From Clostridiales bacterium UBA6114 (GTDB taxonomy: Bacteria > Bacillota > Clostridia > Oscillospirales > Butyricicoccaceae), in the NCBI GenBank assembly GCA_002423435.1, contig DIWE01000036.1, forward strand, positions 21,574 through 85,573: 64,000 bases of DNA, written 5' to 3'. Shown here one piece after another: positions 26,486 through 35,211 of the stretch; positions within the stretch are counted from its first letter, which is position 1; every line of letters starts with the position of its first letter. Position numbers and translations under genes: made by a program. Below the pieces are notes generated by a model. That model did not search any database and was not told the origin of the DNA. It saw only the letters and a program-made list of their open reading frames with translations.

Positions 26486-27504
26486 GTTTTTGCCTCTCCG
26501 TTTAGTTGATTCACCATGTGACATGCGGCGCAGTGCCCTTCGGAACATTCCGCGAGCAGCGGTTTTTCCTCACTGCACACCTTTGTCGCAAACCGGCATC
26601 TGGTATGGAAACAGCATCCCGACGGCGGGTTTAGGGGACTCGGCACATCTCCCTTTAAGATAATTCGTTCTACTTTCAGCTCGGGGTCCGGGACTGGGAT
26701 TGCCGACATCAAAGCCTGGGTATAGGGATGCTTGGGGTTTCTGCAGATTTCGTCGCGGTCGGCCACCTCCACCAACCGCCCCAGGTACATCACGCCGATC
26801 CGGTTGGAGATATGCTGAACCGTAGCAATGCCGTGCGCAATAAATAAATATGTAAGCTTAAATTCCTTTTGCAGATCGTCCAAAAGGTTCAGGATCTGGG
26901 ATTGTATCGAGACATCCAGCGCGGAAACGGGCTCGTCGCAAACGATGAATTTGGGATTGAGCGCCAGCGCCCTCGCGATGCCGATTCTCTGCCTTTGCCC
27001 GCCGGAAAATTCATGAGGGTAGCGCTCTTTCTGATAGGACGCGAGACCGACAACCTCCATCAGGTAATCAACCCTTTTTTCCCGTTCACGCTTTTCGGCC
27101 ATATGGTGGACCCACATCGGCTCTTCGATGATCGTCTTCACAGTCATTCTCGGGTTTAAGGAAGAGTAAGGGTCCTGAAAGATGATCTGCATCTTTTCCC
27201 GCCGTCGCCGCAGCTGGTAGCTGTTCAGATGAGTGATATTCTCGCCGTCAAGAATAATTTCGCCTGCTGTCGGCTCAATAAGCCGTAAAATCGTCTTGCC
27301 CAGAGTGCTTTTCCCGCAGCCCGATTCTCCTACCAATCCGAAGGTTTCCCCCCGATAGATCGAAAGGGAAACATCATCTACGGCTTTGATATAATTGATC
27401 TTGCTGGAAAGGAGATTTTTTTTGCTGGGGAAATAAGTCTTCAAATTCCGCACTGTCAACAATGGAGCCTGTTCTTTTCGCAGTATGCTTTCTTCCATCG
27501 ACAT
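26482..27504 (-). CDS. Oligopeptide ABC transporter ATP-binding protein (OppF/DppF type)
   Basis: ATPase subunit (340 aa). Walker A GESGCGKST, Q-loop IIFQDPYSSLNPRMTV, signature SGGQRQRIGIARAL, Walker B FIVCDEPVSALDVS, H-loop FIAHG, and the C-terminal oligopeptide-transporter domain with CRFATKVC. The Cys-rich tail (Cys at roughly 300-330) may hold an iron-sulfur or zinc site as in related OppD/F proteins. The H-loop reads AHGIAT instead of the usual SHDL. Pairs with OppD as a heterodimer. Confidence 0.93.
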   Translation of the reverse strand: MSMEESILRKEQAPLLTVRNLKTYFPSKKNLLSSKINYIKAVDDVSLSIYRGETFGLVGESGCGKSTLGKTILRLIEPTAGEIILDGENITHLNSYQLRRRREKMQIIFQDPYSSLNPRMTVKTIIEEPMWVHHMAEKREREKRVDYLMEVVGLASYQKERYPHEFSGGQRQRIGIARALALNPKFIVCDEPVSALDVSIQSQILNLLDDLQKEFKLTYLFIAHGIATVQHISNRIGVMYLGRLVEVADRDEICRNPKHPYTQALMSAIPVPDPELKVERIILKGDVPSPLNPPSGCCFHTRCRFATKVCSEEKPLLAECSEGHCAACHMVNQLNGEAKT

Positions 27505-27522
27505 TTACGACATCCCTCCTTG

Positions 27523-28503
27523 TCAGCCCGATGCCTTTTGGCAAAGCCAGCAGGCTACCTGATGGCCCTGCGCTGTCTGTATAACCGGCGGCTGTTCTTT
27601 TGTACAGATGTCCTGCTTACATTCACACCTCGGGTGAAATCTGCATCCTTGAGGCATTTGGTGGGGATTCGGAACCATGCCTTGAATCACATGCAGCTTT
27701 TTCTTCTCCTGATTCAGCCTGGGAACCGATGCGAGCAGACCTTTCGTATATGGATGCTGCGGATTTTTAAACAGCGAAACAACATCGCTTTTTTCAACAA
27801 TTTTCCCCGCATACATGACCGCAACCTTGTCCGCTATGCCCGCTACCACGCCCACGTCATGGGTAATCAGCATTACCGCCATACCCATCTCATCCTTCAG
27901 GTCCCTGATGAGCTCGAGAATCTGCGCCTGAATCGTCACATCCAGCGCCGTTGTCGGTTCATCGGCAATCAGCAGCCTGGGCTGGCAGGCCAGCGCCATT
28001 GCGATCATGACGCGCTGCCTCATACCGCCCGACATTTGATGGGGATATTCCTTCGAGCGCCGCTGAGGATCCGGGATTCCGACCAGACGCAGCATATCCG
28101 CCGCCTTTTCCATCGCCTGCCTGCGCCCCAGCTTCTGATGGAGGCGGATTACCTCGGCAATCTGAAATCCACAGGTGCAGACCGGATTCAAGGACGTCAT
28201 CGGCTCCTGAAAAATCATGGAGATTTCATTCCCCCGGATCTTTTCCATCTCCGACTCTTTCTTTTTCAGAAGATCTTGTCCTTCAAAAAGGATCTCCCCG
28301 TCTAGAATCCTGCCGGGGGGGATTTGCAGCAGCCGCATGATCGAAAGCGACGTAATGCTTTTCCCGCATCCCGATTCGCCGACAATTCCCAGGGTTTCCC
28401 CTTCGTTGATCGAGAAATTTACCCCGTCTACGGCAGGAACGACTCCTTCATCAGTGTAAAAATATGTTTTAAGACCTTTAACTTCCAGAAGCGTGTTCGG
28501 CAC
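27523..28503 (-). CDS. Oligopeptide ABC transporter ATP-binding protein (OppD/DppD type)
   Basis: First gene of the catabolic operon (326 aa, GTG start with GGTGGG 8 nt upstream). Walker A GESGCGKSIT, Q-loop MIFQEPMTSLNPV, signature MSGGMRQRVMIAMALA, Walker B LLIADEPTTALDVT, H-loop LITHDVGVVAG, and the C-terminal CRFHPRCECKQDIC cluster-like motif. Note Walker A ends in S-I-T rather than S-T, a common OppD variant. A promoter with an overlapping inverted repeat lies about 290 bp upstream. Confidence 0.93.
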   Translation of the reverse strand: MPNTLLEVKGLKTYFYTDEGVVPAVDGVNFSINEGETLGIVGESGCGKSITSLSIMRLLQIPPGRILDGEILFEGQDLLKKKESEMEKIRGNEISMIFQEPMTSLNPVCTCGFQIAEVIRLHQKLGRRQAMEKAADMLRLVGIPDPQRRSKEYPHQMSGGMRQRVMIAMALACQPRLLIADEPTTALDVTIQAQILELIRDLKDEMGMAVMLITHDVGVVAGIADKVAVMYAGKIVEKSDVVSLFKNPQHPYTKGLLASVPRLNQEKKKLHVIQGMVPNPHQMPQGCRFHPRCECKQDICTKEQPPVIQTAQGHQVACWLCQKASG

Positions 28504-28745
28504 CCTTTAGTCCCACCTTATACTTTGATTTCTTTCTTCTCCGGCATAAGCATCAATCAAATATTATGGAAAAAATTTCAGATTCAATGCTTCTTGAAAC
28601 GATACCGCTTTCCGTAAGAAGCCGTTTCGGCGCTTTTGCCGACATTCGGATGGTTAACAATTGTTTCTATGTAAAAACGAAAGATCTCAAATCATTTCTT
28701 GCAGATCAATCCATGGCATAAAGGTGGCAGCACTCATTATGTTTT

Positions 28746-28786
28746 AAGTTAAAAGTTTTACTAAATATTGGTTCAAATTTTAACTT
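28746..28786. promoter_or_regulatory. Candidate operator: inverted repeat AAGTTAAAA / TTTTAACTT
   Basis: Nine-base arms lie 23 bp apart, immediately downstream of the opp -10 box, where a bound repressor would block transcription. The RpiR-family protein at 17047-17919 is the likely binder by context only. Confidence 0.4.
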
Positions 28787-28792
28787 TTGTTA

Positions 28793-28821
28793 ATTATAAC
28801 ACGTCTTTTACAAAATCACAA
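28793..28821 (-). promoter_or_regulatory. Promoter of the opp catabolic operon
   Basis: Minus strand: TTGTGA (28821-28816), 17-nt spacer, TATAAT (28798-28793). Confidence 0.6.
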
Positions 28822-28992
28822 TATTTTTTTCATCATTTCTTTACTGTGCTAATACAAAAAAGTATTGGTTAAAAACCCCCATATATAGCAAAAATATTTG
28901 AAAACAATAGGCAGGGGGAAGGTGTTCTTCTTGCAGAATAAGGGCAAAATGCTTCCGGATAAAATATGGACGATGGGCTTCTTGAAAACGGG

Positions 28993-29037
28993 AAGGCCGT
29001 GACAGTCATACTTTTTGAATATGACTGTCACGGCCTT
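28993..29037. repeat. 18-bp perfect stem-loop, function unclear
   Basis: Arms 28993-29010 and 29020-29037 match exactly (core GTGACAGTCATA) around a CTTTTTGAA loop. No T-run follows on either strand, so a classical terminator is doubtful. Confidence 0.6.
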
Positions 29038-29119
29038 ATTGATAGGCTGCTTCTAAAGAGCCTTTTTTGATTATATAGAGGCGAAGTGTGACGCTCCACA
29101 GACCGCCACGGGCGCTTGC

Positions 29120-29695
29120 CTATGCGCGGCCGTTATAATAGGCGATAACGCTTGCGCTGCCGGACGACACCGTGACGGAAAGCCGCGCGTACCTCATCGT
29201 CGCTGTAACCGACCCGATATAGTTGCCGACCCCCGAAATCGAGCCGGAGCTATCGGTAATCGTTGTGAAATATGCGTTGTCGTTTATGGGCGCGACCTGG
29301 ACGGCCAGCGTAAGCGAGGCGCCCGTCGTGGTGTTTCGGAGAAAGAAGCTGTTTTCGCTGTACGCGCTGATGTCGGTCGTCAGAAGAGGGGTCGTGCCCG
29401 AAACGGTTGTCGAAACGTTGTTTTCAACGAACCCCTTGCCGCTTACCTGCACGGAGTCCTCGCTGCCGTTTAACGCGCGGATATCGAGACCGTTCGCCGT
29501 TACAAGGACGCTGTCCGTCGATGAGTTTAAGTCCCTGATATCGAGGTTTGTCGCCGTGACGCCGACGGCGCTTTCCGGGGAAAAGAGGAAACGGCCGTCA
29601 GCATCGACCGCGATCGCGCGGAGCATAGCGCCGTCTGAGCCGTAGATCACGGTTTTCAGATTGTCCGGTTCATTGTTGTTGACGAAGTAGTTCAT
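29120..29695 (-). CDS. DUF6385-like protein, second of a tandem pair
   Basis: The product (191 aa) has no signal peptide. A repeated motif occurs: TATNLDIRDLNSSTDSVLVT followed by NGLDIRALNGSEDSVQVSG. The C-terminal half is beta-rich (SENSFFLRNTTTGASLTLAVQV ... YARLSVTVSSGSASVIAYYNG). The layout matches what I remember of DUF6385 proteins of spore-forming Clostridia, whose role is unknown; the name is from memory of the pattern. Start ATG 29695 has GGAGA 8 nt upstream. It follows its paralogue by 19 bp. Confidence 0.75.
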   Translation of the reverse strand: MNYFVNNNEPDNLKTVIYGSDGAMLRAIAVDADGRFLFSPESAVGVTATNLDIRDLNSSTDSVLVTANGLDIRALNGSEDSVQVSGKGFVENNVSTTVSGTTPLLTTDISAYSENSFFLRNTTTGASLTLAVQVAPINDNAYFTTITDSSGSISGVGNYIGSVTATMRYARLSVTVSSGSASVIAYYNGRA

Positions 29696-29714
29696 AGGCT
29701 TTTCTCCGTGCAAG

Positions 29715-30314
29715 CTAGGATTGCGCGAAATAGTTTACCGCAGCGTTTCCGACAGCGAGCGCGGCGGTTATCCTGATGCGCGCGAATTTCATGAGCATGC
29801 TGGGCACAAAGATGAGGTTGCCGCCGGCGATCAGGGAAAACGAGCTGCCGTCGGTCACGTAATAGGAGTCGATGTCGGCGGGCGCGATCTCAAGGCTTAC
29901 CGTAACGGCTACGCCGATACCCGTATTCCTGACATGATAGACATTGGTTTTGTAGGAGCTTAAGTTTTTTGTCAGAAAGGTGGAGGAGCTGAGTATTTGA
30001 ATCGAGCCCGATTCGGAATCCGTGACATAGGTTTTGCCGCGTATTTCCACCGAGTCCTGCGCGCCGCTCAAGCCTCTGACGTCGATGTCGGTACCGGTGA
30101 TAAATAGGCTGTCGGAGGCGGGGGACAGGGGTCTGATGTCAAAATCCGTCGCGGTAATCGGCACAAAAAGAGACGGGGACAGGACCGGCCGCCCCGCCGT
30201 GTCGGTGCGAAGCGGCAGGTTCTCCCCGGATGCGCTTGCATATATTGCGGATTTATATCTTGCTTTTGCATAATTAAATATACTCTCGTTGATACCGGAT
30301 CTCTCCCCCTGCAT
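29715..30314 (-). CDS. DUF6385-like protein, first of a tandem pair
   Basis: Paralogue of the next gene (199 aa). It shares FVPITATDFDIRPLSPASDS, TDIDVRGLSGAQDSVEIRGK and the closing KFARIRITAALAVGNAAVNY. The [D/N]xDIRxLSxxxDSVxI unit repeats about every 24 residues. The ATG at 30314 lacks a ribosome site; GGGGGAG lies just inside the frame, so the true start may be a few codons later or unusual. Function unknown; surface, coat or adhesin-like beta structure is conceivable only. Confidence 0.72.
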   Translation of the reverse strand: MQGERSGINESIFNYAKARYKSAIYASASGENLPLRTDTAGRPVLSPSLFVPITATDFDIRPLSPASDSLFITGTDIDVRGLSGAQDSVEIRGKTYVTDSESGSIQILSSSTFLTKNLSSYKTNVYHVRNTGIGVAVTVSLEIAPADIDSYYVTDGSSFSLIAGGNLIFVPSMLMKFARIRITAALAVGNAAVNYFAQS

Positions 30315-30490
30315 ATTATCTGCAATATCAACTTATGTAACTGTGCCGATATATGTGAAACGATCGCGGCGCAGGGCATTTCCGTCACGACGGACGGGCG
30401 GCCACCTTTGAGGGGCTGATTTATCCTTTATACATAAATAGCCCCCAATAAGGGAAAATATGAAGTAAAAATGTGTTTGAAGGGAATGCG

Positions 30491-30991
30491 ATGTATAGGA
30501 TTGCCTTGTCGGCACTGTTCGGGGTCATTTGCTATCGATGGGGGAACTTAAGGAACTGGAAGGAATATTATCCTACGATTTTATTTTATATCATCGGGGA
30601 TCTATCCTATAATCTTTTGTTCCACGAAAAGATGCTCTGGCAATTTCAGAATCTGGTAAGTCATATGTTCAGCGATTATTTTATCGCATTCTTTGTTTCG
30701 CCGTTTGCCATTATCTTATTTTTAACCCACTTTCCGGCGGGATTTTGGAAAAGGATCATGTATATGCTCGCCTGGGCGCTTGTCATTACCTTATTGGAGA
30801 GCTTTTCCTATGCTCTTGGTTTAATAACATACGATAACGGATGGAGCATTGCCTTATCATTTGTTTTCGACTATTTTATGGGCCTGATGATCTGGATACA
30901 CTATAAAAAACCGCTTCTCGCATGGCCGTTATCCCTGGGAGTGGCGCTTATTATGCTTTATGTGTTCAAAGTACCGCTGGACGGCATTTAG
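30491..30991 (+). CDS. CBO0543-type membrane protein (1 of 2)
   Basis: 166 aa with about five membrane helices (MYRIALSALFGVICYRWG, WKEYYPTILFYIIGDLSYNLL, IAFFVSPFAIILFLTHFPAGF, MLAWALVITLLESFSYALGL, a last LLAWPLSLGVALIMLYVF). The W-G-x-x-x-x-W-x-x-Y-Y-P-T-I-L opening and ITYDNGWS loop fit the CBO0543 family of Bacillus and Clostridium, whose function is unknown. Start ATG 30491 has GAAGGG 6 nt upstream. Paired with a second family member 15 bp downstream. Confidence 0.75.
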   Translation: MYRIALSALFGVICYRWGNLRNWKEYYPTILFYIIGDLSYNLLFHEKMLWQFQNLVSHMFSDYFIAFFVSPFAIILFLTHFPAGFWKRIMYMLAWALVITLLESFSYALGLITYDNGWSIALSFVFDYFMGLMIWIHYKKPLLAWPLSLGVALIMLYVFKVPLDGI

Positions 30992-31006
30992 TAGAGGAAT
31001 GTTTTT

Positions 31007-31573
31007 ATGTTTTCATATAATTTTATCGATCCCGAGCTGGCAGAGAAGATTGAAAATGCAAATAATAAATTTCATGAGGCAAATGCCGATGTTTTCCGCC
31101 TGTGGGTCAGCGACATGGTTTTTTCATGGCAGTGGTGGGTTGTTGTGGCACTGACGGTGCTGCCATGGGTTTTCTGGTTTATCGTCAGGCGGAAGGAATG
31201 CTCGGACCGCCTGCTGTATGCCGGATTCATCACCATGATCATGGCTTCCTATCTCGATATGACGGGTATGTCAATAGGTTTATGGAGCTATAATATCCGG
31301 ATTTTCCCGATGATTTCTTCGTGCATGCCCTGGAATTTCACAATGATGCCCGTGGCGGCCATGCTTTTTTACCAGTACAAGCCAAGGATGAATCCGATCA
31401 TAAAAGCGGTGGCTTTTTCAACGATCGGCTCATTTATGATTGAGCCCCTTTTCAGATGGATGGGCATATATAATCCGCTGAAATGGAAGTCTTACTATTC
31501 CTTCCCGATTTATATCATTATTTATTTAATCGGAAACAGAATGGTCAAAAAAAATCGCTTTGAAAAGCCGTAG
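31007..31573 (+). CDS. CBO0543-type membrane protein (2 of 2)
   Basis: 188 aa. A soluble N-terminal helix (FIDPELAEKIENANNKFHEA), then five or six membrane helices: WQWWVVVALTVLPWVFWFIV, LLYAGFITMIMASYLDMTGM, PWNFTMMPVAAMLFYQY, PIIKAVAFSTIGSFMIEPLF, and YYSFPIYIIIYLIGNRM. The L-D-x-x-G, P-W-N-F-T-M-M-P-V, M-L-F-Y-Q-Y and Y-S-F-P-I-Y blocks are family hallmarks as I recall them. A heteromeric membrane complex with the preceding protein is plausible from their adjacency. Role unknown. Confidence 0.75.
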   Translation: MFSYNFIDPELAEKIENANNKFHEANADVFRLWVSDMVFSWQWWVVVALTVLPWVFWFIVRRKECSDRLLYAGFITMIMASYLDMTGMSIGLWSYNIRIFPMISSCMPWNFTMMPVAAMLFYQYKPRMNPIIKAVAFSTIGSFMIEPLFRWMGIYNPLKWKSYYSFPIYIIIYLIGNRMVKKNRFEKP

Positions 31574-31593
31574 CTTAACCGGGTTTTTGCCGG

Positions 31594-33033
31594 TCATTTT
31601 GTTCTGTTGTAGACGACAAAACCGTTTGGAACCTTGCGCCCCTTTGTTTTGTTCGCCGCCGAGGGCCTGCTGATTTCGCGGCCGTTATAATACATCAGAC
31701 TTGACGAACCCCCGTCTAAGTTGCAGGCCTGGTATGCGCCGTAACGGTCCATAATTTGTGCGAGCTCGCCCACCGTGCAGCCGATGGAGTAGCCGGGCGC
31801 ACGTCCGTCAACGATCAGGAGCAGAATTTCACCCTTTTTCGTCTGCCCGATCGCGGTTCTCGGCTGAATGCCCCATCCGGCCGATCCGGTGACAAGAACT
31901 TCCCCGTCAATGATAAGGGCCGGCTTAAACTCGGCGGCATCGCGCAGCGAGGAATACGATTTGTAATTGCCGATGTTCAGTCTGTTGTTTTTGTCGAGTC
32001 CGATCGCCTTAAAGGAGTAACCCAGCGCTTCCTTCAGAAGCTCCCCGTCCGATATCACAAGGCCATAGGCATTGCCGCCGTCTCCTTTTCCGTTCGGATC
32101 GTAAAAGCCGCTTGCGTTGATTGCAAGGACGGCATCATTATATTCGGCGATATCCCCGACGGTCGCACCTATCCGGTCAAAGCCCTGGCTTAAGCCCAGG
32201 CCGACGCGGGAGGGGTCTTTGATAATCGCAAGGGTGCCCACGTAGCCGTCCCCGGTAACTTTGATAATCGATATCGCATTCTCCGTATCTATTGCCAAAA
32301 CCTGATCCCCGTGCACCGTTTTGATGGATGTGCCCTGGTCCTTCAGGCCGGCTTTGTCAATAACCAGATATTTGTCCTCGTTAATAAATTCATCGGGGTG
32401 TTGATCCATAAAGTCGTTAAAGCTTTGCTGGTCGATTTCGCTGTAAATGTCCGCAAACTTGCGCTTCTCTTTTTCCCAGGGCAGATACAGGTCCTTCGGG
32501 TGGAAACCGGCCATATTCCAGTGGCTTGAAAGCCCGGACTGAAGCTCTTCGAGCTCACTGCTGTTTTGTACCACCCGATCGATGACGTTTCCGGGTATAA
32601 ATAACGTTGCAAGCCATTGGTGATTTTTGGTTGTCATCGCGGTTTCTATGTAAATCGTGCGCCATTTCTCGATAAAAGGGATGTTGGAAAAGACGGCAAT
32701 GCAGTAGAAAACCGCGAGTGAAAGTAATACGGCGGATATTTTCTTAAACGCCCCGCCATGTGAGCGGGTTTTGCTTTGAGGGCTCCGCTGCTTTAGAATC
32801 GCCTGAACATCATTGCGTATGGACTGCGCCGTCAGCTTCTCGTTGTAAGCATCGTTTTCGCCGCTGTGAATCTCCTCCCAGACGCGTTCAAATTCCTCGT
32901 CGGTTTCATATTGCCCGAGAGACGTCATATCAGGGGAAAACAGGTCCTCGCCAGGGGTTGTGCCGATATTGTGCGCAGAATGTAATATATCCTTGCCTGC
33001 GGCATATTTGTATATTTTTTTGGTTGGCTCCAA
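31594..33033 (-). CDS. Membrane-anchored phosphodiester glycosidase family protein (NAGPA domain)
   Basis: 479 aa; TTG start with GAGGTG 7 nt upstream. Residues 1-95 are cytoplasmic and acidic, 97-119 form one transmembrane helix (ISAVLLSLAVFYCIAVFSN), and the rest is extracellular. The NAGPA/DUF2233 domain (about 245-475) shows AINASGFYDPNGKGDGG, GWGIQPRTAIGQTKKGEILLLIVDGR and ACNLDGGSSSLMYYNG. Members of the family cleave N-acetylglucosamine-1-phosphodiester bonds in wall polymers or teichoic-acid linkages. Monocistronic and convergent with the CBO0543 pair. Confidence 0.85.
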   Translation of the reverse strand: MEPTKKIYKYAAGKDILHSAHNIGTTPGEDLFSPDMTSLGQYETDEEFERVWEEIHSGENDAYNEKLTAQSIRNDVQAILKQRSPQSKTRSHGGAFKKISAVLLSLAVFYCIAVFSNIPFIEKWRTIYIETAMTTKNHQWLATLFIPGNVIDRVVQNSSELEELQSGLSSHWNMAGFHPKDLYLPWEKEKRKFADIYSEIDQQSFNDFMDQHPDEFINEDKYLVIDKAGLKDQGTSIKTVHGDQVLAIDTENAISIIKVTGDGYVGTLAIIKDPSRVGLGLSQGFDRIGATVGDIAEYNDAVLAINASGFYDPNGKGDGGNAYGLVISDGELLKEALGYSFKAIGLDKNNRLNIGNYKSYSSLRDAAEFKPALIIDGEVLVTGSAGWGIQPRTAIGQTKKGEILLLIVDGRAPGYSIGCTVGELAQIMDRYGAYQACNLDGGSSSLMYYNGREISRPSAANKTKGRKVPNGFVVYNRTK

Positions 33034-33489
33034 GGAAATGCACCTCGTTTTTTATTATAACATATCAGATCACAAAAGGGACACAGCTAATGTTTGACAG
33101 GTTTTTTTGCGACTTCTGCTTCCTAAATATATATTCGGCTGTCCGCATCCCCGGTATATCCGCATACGGGCCGGCCGAAGAAGTATGATTGTATTGACTC
33201 TGTCGTTTAGGAAAAAGTTTCAGTTCTCTTTCGATCTGCCGCAGGGCCGGGCGCCTGTGTTGTCGGTCTTCATGGGTAAATCATGCGTTCATTTCCACAT
33301 GATCTTCCTGAAAAGACATAAAAATATCCTGCCGTGAAACAATATGCCTAGACATAAATATGAAGAAGCATATTTTAATCCAAAAATGACGAGTGCGTCA
33401 TATGACACACTCGTCATTTTGAAAGCGGAACCTATTAAGAAGGGGTATCGGCGTATCGGAATACAATTCTTGGTCGGGGGTCAGAATCC
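33034..33489. other. 456-bp intergenic region before the ABC-2 exporter
   Basis: Contains the divergent starts and, at 33383-33420, a hairpin with 13-bp arms (AAAATGACGAGTG) whose loop is the palindrome GTCATATGAC. TTTT closes the 3-prime arm. It resembles a terminator or attenuator, but no rightward gene precedes it. No ORF with a ribosome site was found. Confidence 0.5.
33383..33420 (+). terminator. Terminator-like hairpin upstream of the ABC exporter (possible attenuator)
   Basis: Arms 33383-33395 and 33408-33420 are perfectly complementary; the inner palindrome adds five more pairs. It lies 70 bp before the exporter start. Confidence 0.5.
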
Positions 33490-34371
33490 ATGAATGTCAT
33501 TCAACTGAAAAATCTTACGAAAAACTACGGCGGGGCAAGAGGCATCGTCGACATAAACCTTGACGTGGGGGAGGGGGAGATATTCGGTTTTATCGGGCCG
33601 AACGGCGCCGGCAAATCGACGACCATCCGGACGCTGCTCGGGCTTTTGCACCCGACAAGCGGCAGCGCCGAGATTTTCGGCAAGGACTGCGGCAGATTCC
33701 CGGAAGCGCGTAAAGAAGTGGGGTATCTGCCGAGCGAAGTGTTTTATTATGACAACATGAGGGTGATCGATCTCCTCAAATATTCCGCGAGCTTCTACAA
33801 AAAGGATTACACCAAGCGGATAAACGAGCTTGCTGAAGTCATGGATCTCGATCTTAGAAAGAAGATAGACGACCTTTCTTTCGGCAATAAAAAGAAGGTC
33901 GGCATTGTCCAGGGGCTTTTGCACGAGCCGAGGCTCATCATACTCGACGAGCCGACGAGCGGCCTTGACCCGCTGATGCAGCAGAAATTCTTCGACCTTA
34001 TCACACAGGAAAATCAAAAGGGCGCGACTGTGTTCTTTTCCTCGCATATTCTCGGCGAGGTCCAGAGGATGTGCGGCCGGGTGGCGTTTATCAAAGACGG
34101 CAAAATCATAAAGCTTGAAAAAATGAGCACCCTTCGTGAGGACAGCTACAAAAGCTTCAAGATTGAAGCGAGAGCCGACATCGCGAAGGATTTTTTCGAT
34201 ATGGGCGGCGTGAGCAAGCTTGTAATCAAAGGGAATACGGCCGATTTTATGTTTAAAGGCAATATCAATACCATTATGAAAAGAATCGCGGAGATTGAAC
34301 TTTTTAACATATCGATTTACGAGCCCGACCTGGAGGAGATCTTCATGCACTATTACGCGAGGGAGGGTTAA
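33490..34371 (+). CDS. ABC exporter ATP-binding protein (ABC-2 type)
   Basis: The product (293 aa) carries Walker A GPNGAGKST, Q-loop LPSEVFYYD, signature LSFGNKKKVGIVQGLL (an unusual SFGNK in place of SGGQ), Walker B LIILDEPTSGLDP and H-loop FFSSHIL. This is the BcrA/CcmA-like class that energises ABC-2 permeases. GGGGGTC lies about 7 nt upstream of the ATG. It is followed 5 bp later by the first of two related permeases. Substrates of such three-gene exporters include peptides and antibiotics; nothing here fixes it. Confidence 0.9.
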   Translation: MNVIQLKNLTKNYGGARGIVDINLDVGEGEIFGFIGPNGAGKSTTIRTLLGLLHPTSGSAEIFGKDCGRFPEARKEVGYLPSEVFYYDNMRVIDLLKYSASFYKKDYTKRINELAEVMDLDLRKKIDDLSFGNKKKVGIVQGLLHEPRLIILDEPTSGLDPLMQQKFFDLITQENQKGATVFFSSHILGEVQRMCGRVAFIKDGKIIKLEKMSTLREDSYKSFKIEARADIAKDFFDMGGVSKLVIKGNTADFMFKGNINTIMKRIAEIELFNISIYEPDLEEIFMHYYAREG

Positions 34372-34376
34372 ACGAT

Positions 34377-35177
34377 ATGAATATGTATTGGCACGAGCTG
34401 AAATCCCTCCGAAAATCCACGATTCTCTGGACGTGCGCGATGATTTCACTCGCCGCCCTTTATCTTTCCATCTATCCCTCTATAGCAAGCGACGCCGCCG
34501 ATTTCAGGAAGCTTCTTTCCGGGTACCCTCCGCAGATCCGGGCAATGCTCGGCATTTCGCTTGACTCGATCACCTCGCTTCTGGGCTTTTACTCGATGAC
34601 CTTTTCTTTTATCGCGCTTTTGGGCGCCATTCAGGCAATGAATCTCGGCGTCTCTGTCCTTTCAAAGGAAACGCGTGAAAAGACGGCGGACTTTCTTCTC
34701 ACAAAGCATGTCTCGCGCCGGGCGATTGTCACCTCGAAGCTTCTGGCAGCGCTTACCATGCTTATTATCACCAACATCATTTATGATGCGGTCGCCGCCG
34801 CTTTTGCAAACCTTGTCAAAACAGAGGATTACCGCATAAGGCTGTTTTTCATGATAAATTTAACGTTGTTTTTTGTCCAGCTCATTTTTTTCACAATCGG
34901 TATTGCGCTTTCGGTGATCATTCCGAAACTCAAATCGGTGCTTCCGGTATCGCTCGGCGTCGTTTTCGGATTTTTCTTTATCGGGGCTCTTCTAGCCTCC
35001 GGCGAAAACGATATCGCGCGCTTTTTCTCCCCATTTAAATACTTCAATTCTGCTTATATCATTCAAAATTCCGGCTATGAGACGCCTTATCTGCTGACCG
35101 GCGCTATTGTTGTTATACTTGCAATTGCGGCAACTTATATGATTTATGCAAAAAAGGATATCCACGCCGCAAGCTGA
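34377..35177 (+). CDS. ABC-2 type permease (1 of 2)
   Basis: 266 aa with six predicted helices: one near residue 18-36, then LLGFYSMTFSFIALLGAIQA, and four from about 120 to the C-terminus ending in TGAIVVILAIAATYMIY. The KETREKTADFLLTKHVSRRAIVTSKLLA loop is the family contact region and recurs in the next gene. GGAGGG precedes the ATG. Likely forms a heterodimer with the second permease. Confidence 0.88.
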   Translation: MNMYWHELKSLRKSTILWTCAMISLAALYLSIYPSIASDAADFRKLLSGYPPQIRAMLGISLDSITSLLGFYSMTFSFIALLGAIQAMNLGVSVLSKETREKTADFLLTKHVSRRAIVTSKLLAALTMLIITNIIYDAVAAAFANLVKTEDYRIRLFFMINLTLFFVQLIFFTIGIALSVIIPKLKSVLPVSLGVVFGFFFIGALLASGENDIARFFSPFKYFNSAYIIQNSGYETPYLLTGAIVVILAIAATYMIYAKKDIHAAS

Positions 35178-35211
35178 TTTGCCTGCGGTCTTTTGAAAAG
35201 GAGCTCCGATC

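Larger units (their letters stand above)
28504..29119. other. 616-bp intergenic region before the opp operon
   Basis: AT-rich. It holds the opp promoter (28793-28821), a candidate operator (28746-28786), a roughly 285-nt 5-prime leader with no clear ORF or known riboswitch, and an 18-bp hairpin (28993-29037). A 60-codon frame at 28849-29031 on the minus strand has no ribosome site and is not called. Confidence 0.6.

Noticed and set aside
28849..29031. 60-codon minus-strand frame
   Set aside because: No ribosome site; overlaps a perfect hairpin.
33481..34449. 322-codon minus-strand frame
   Set aside because: Antisense to the ABC ATPase, whose Walker motifs fix the coding strand.
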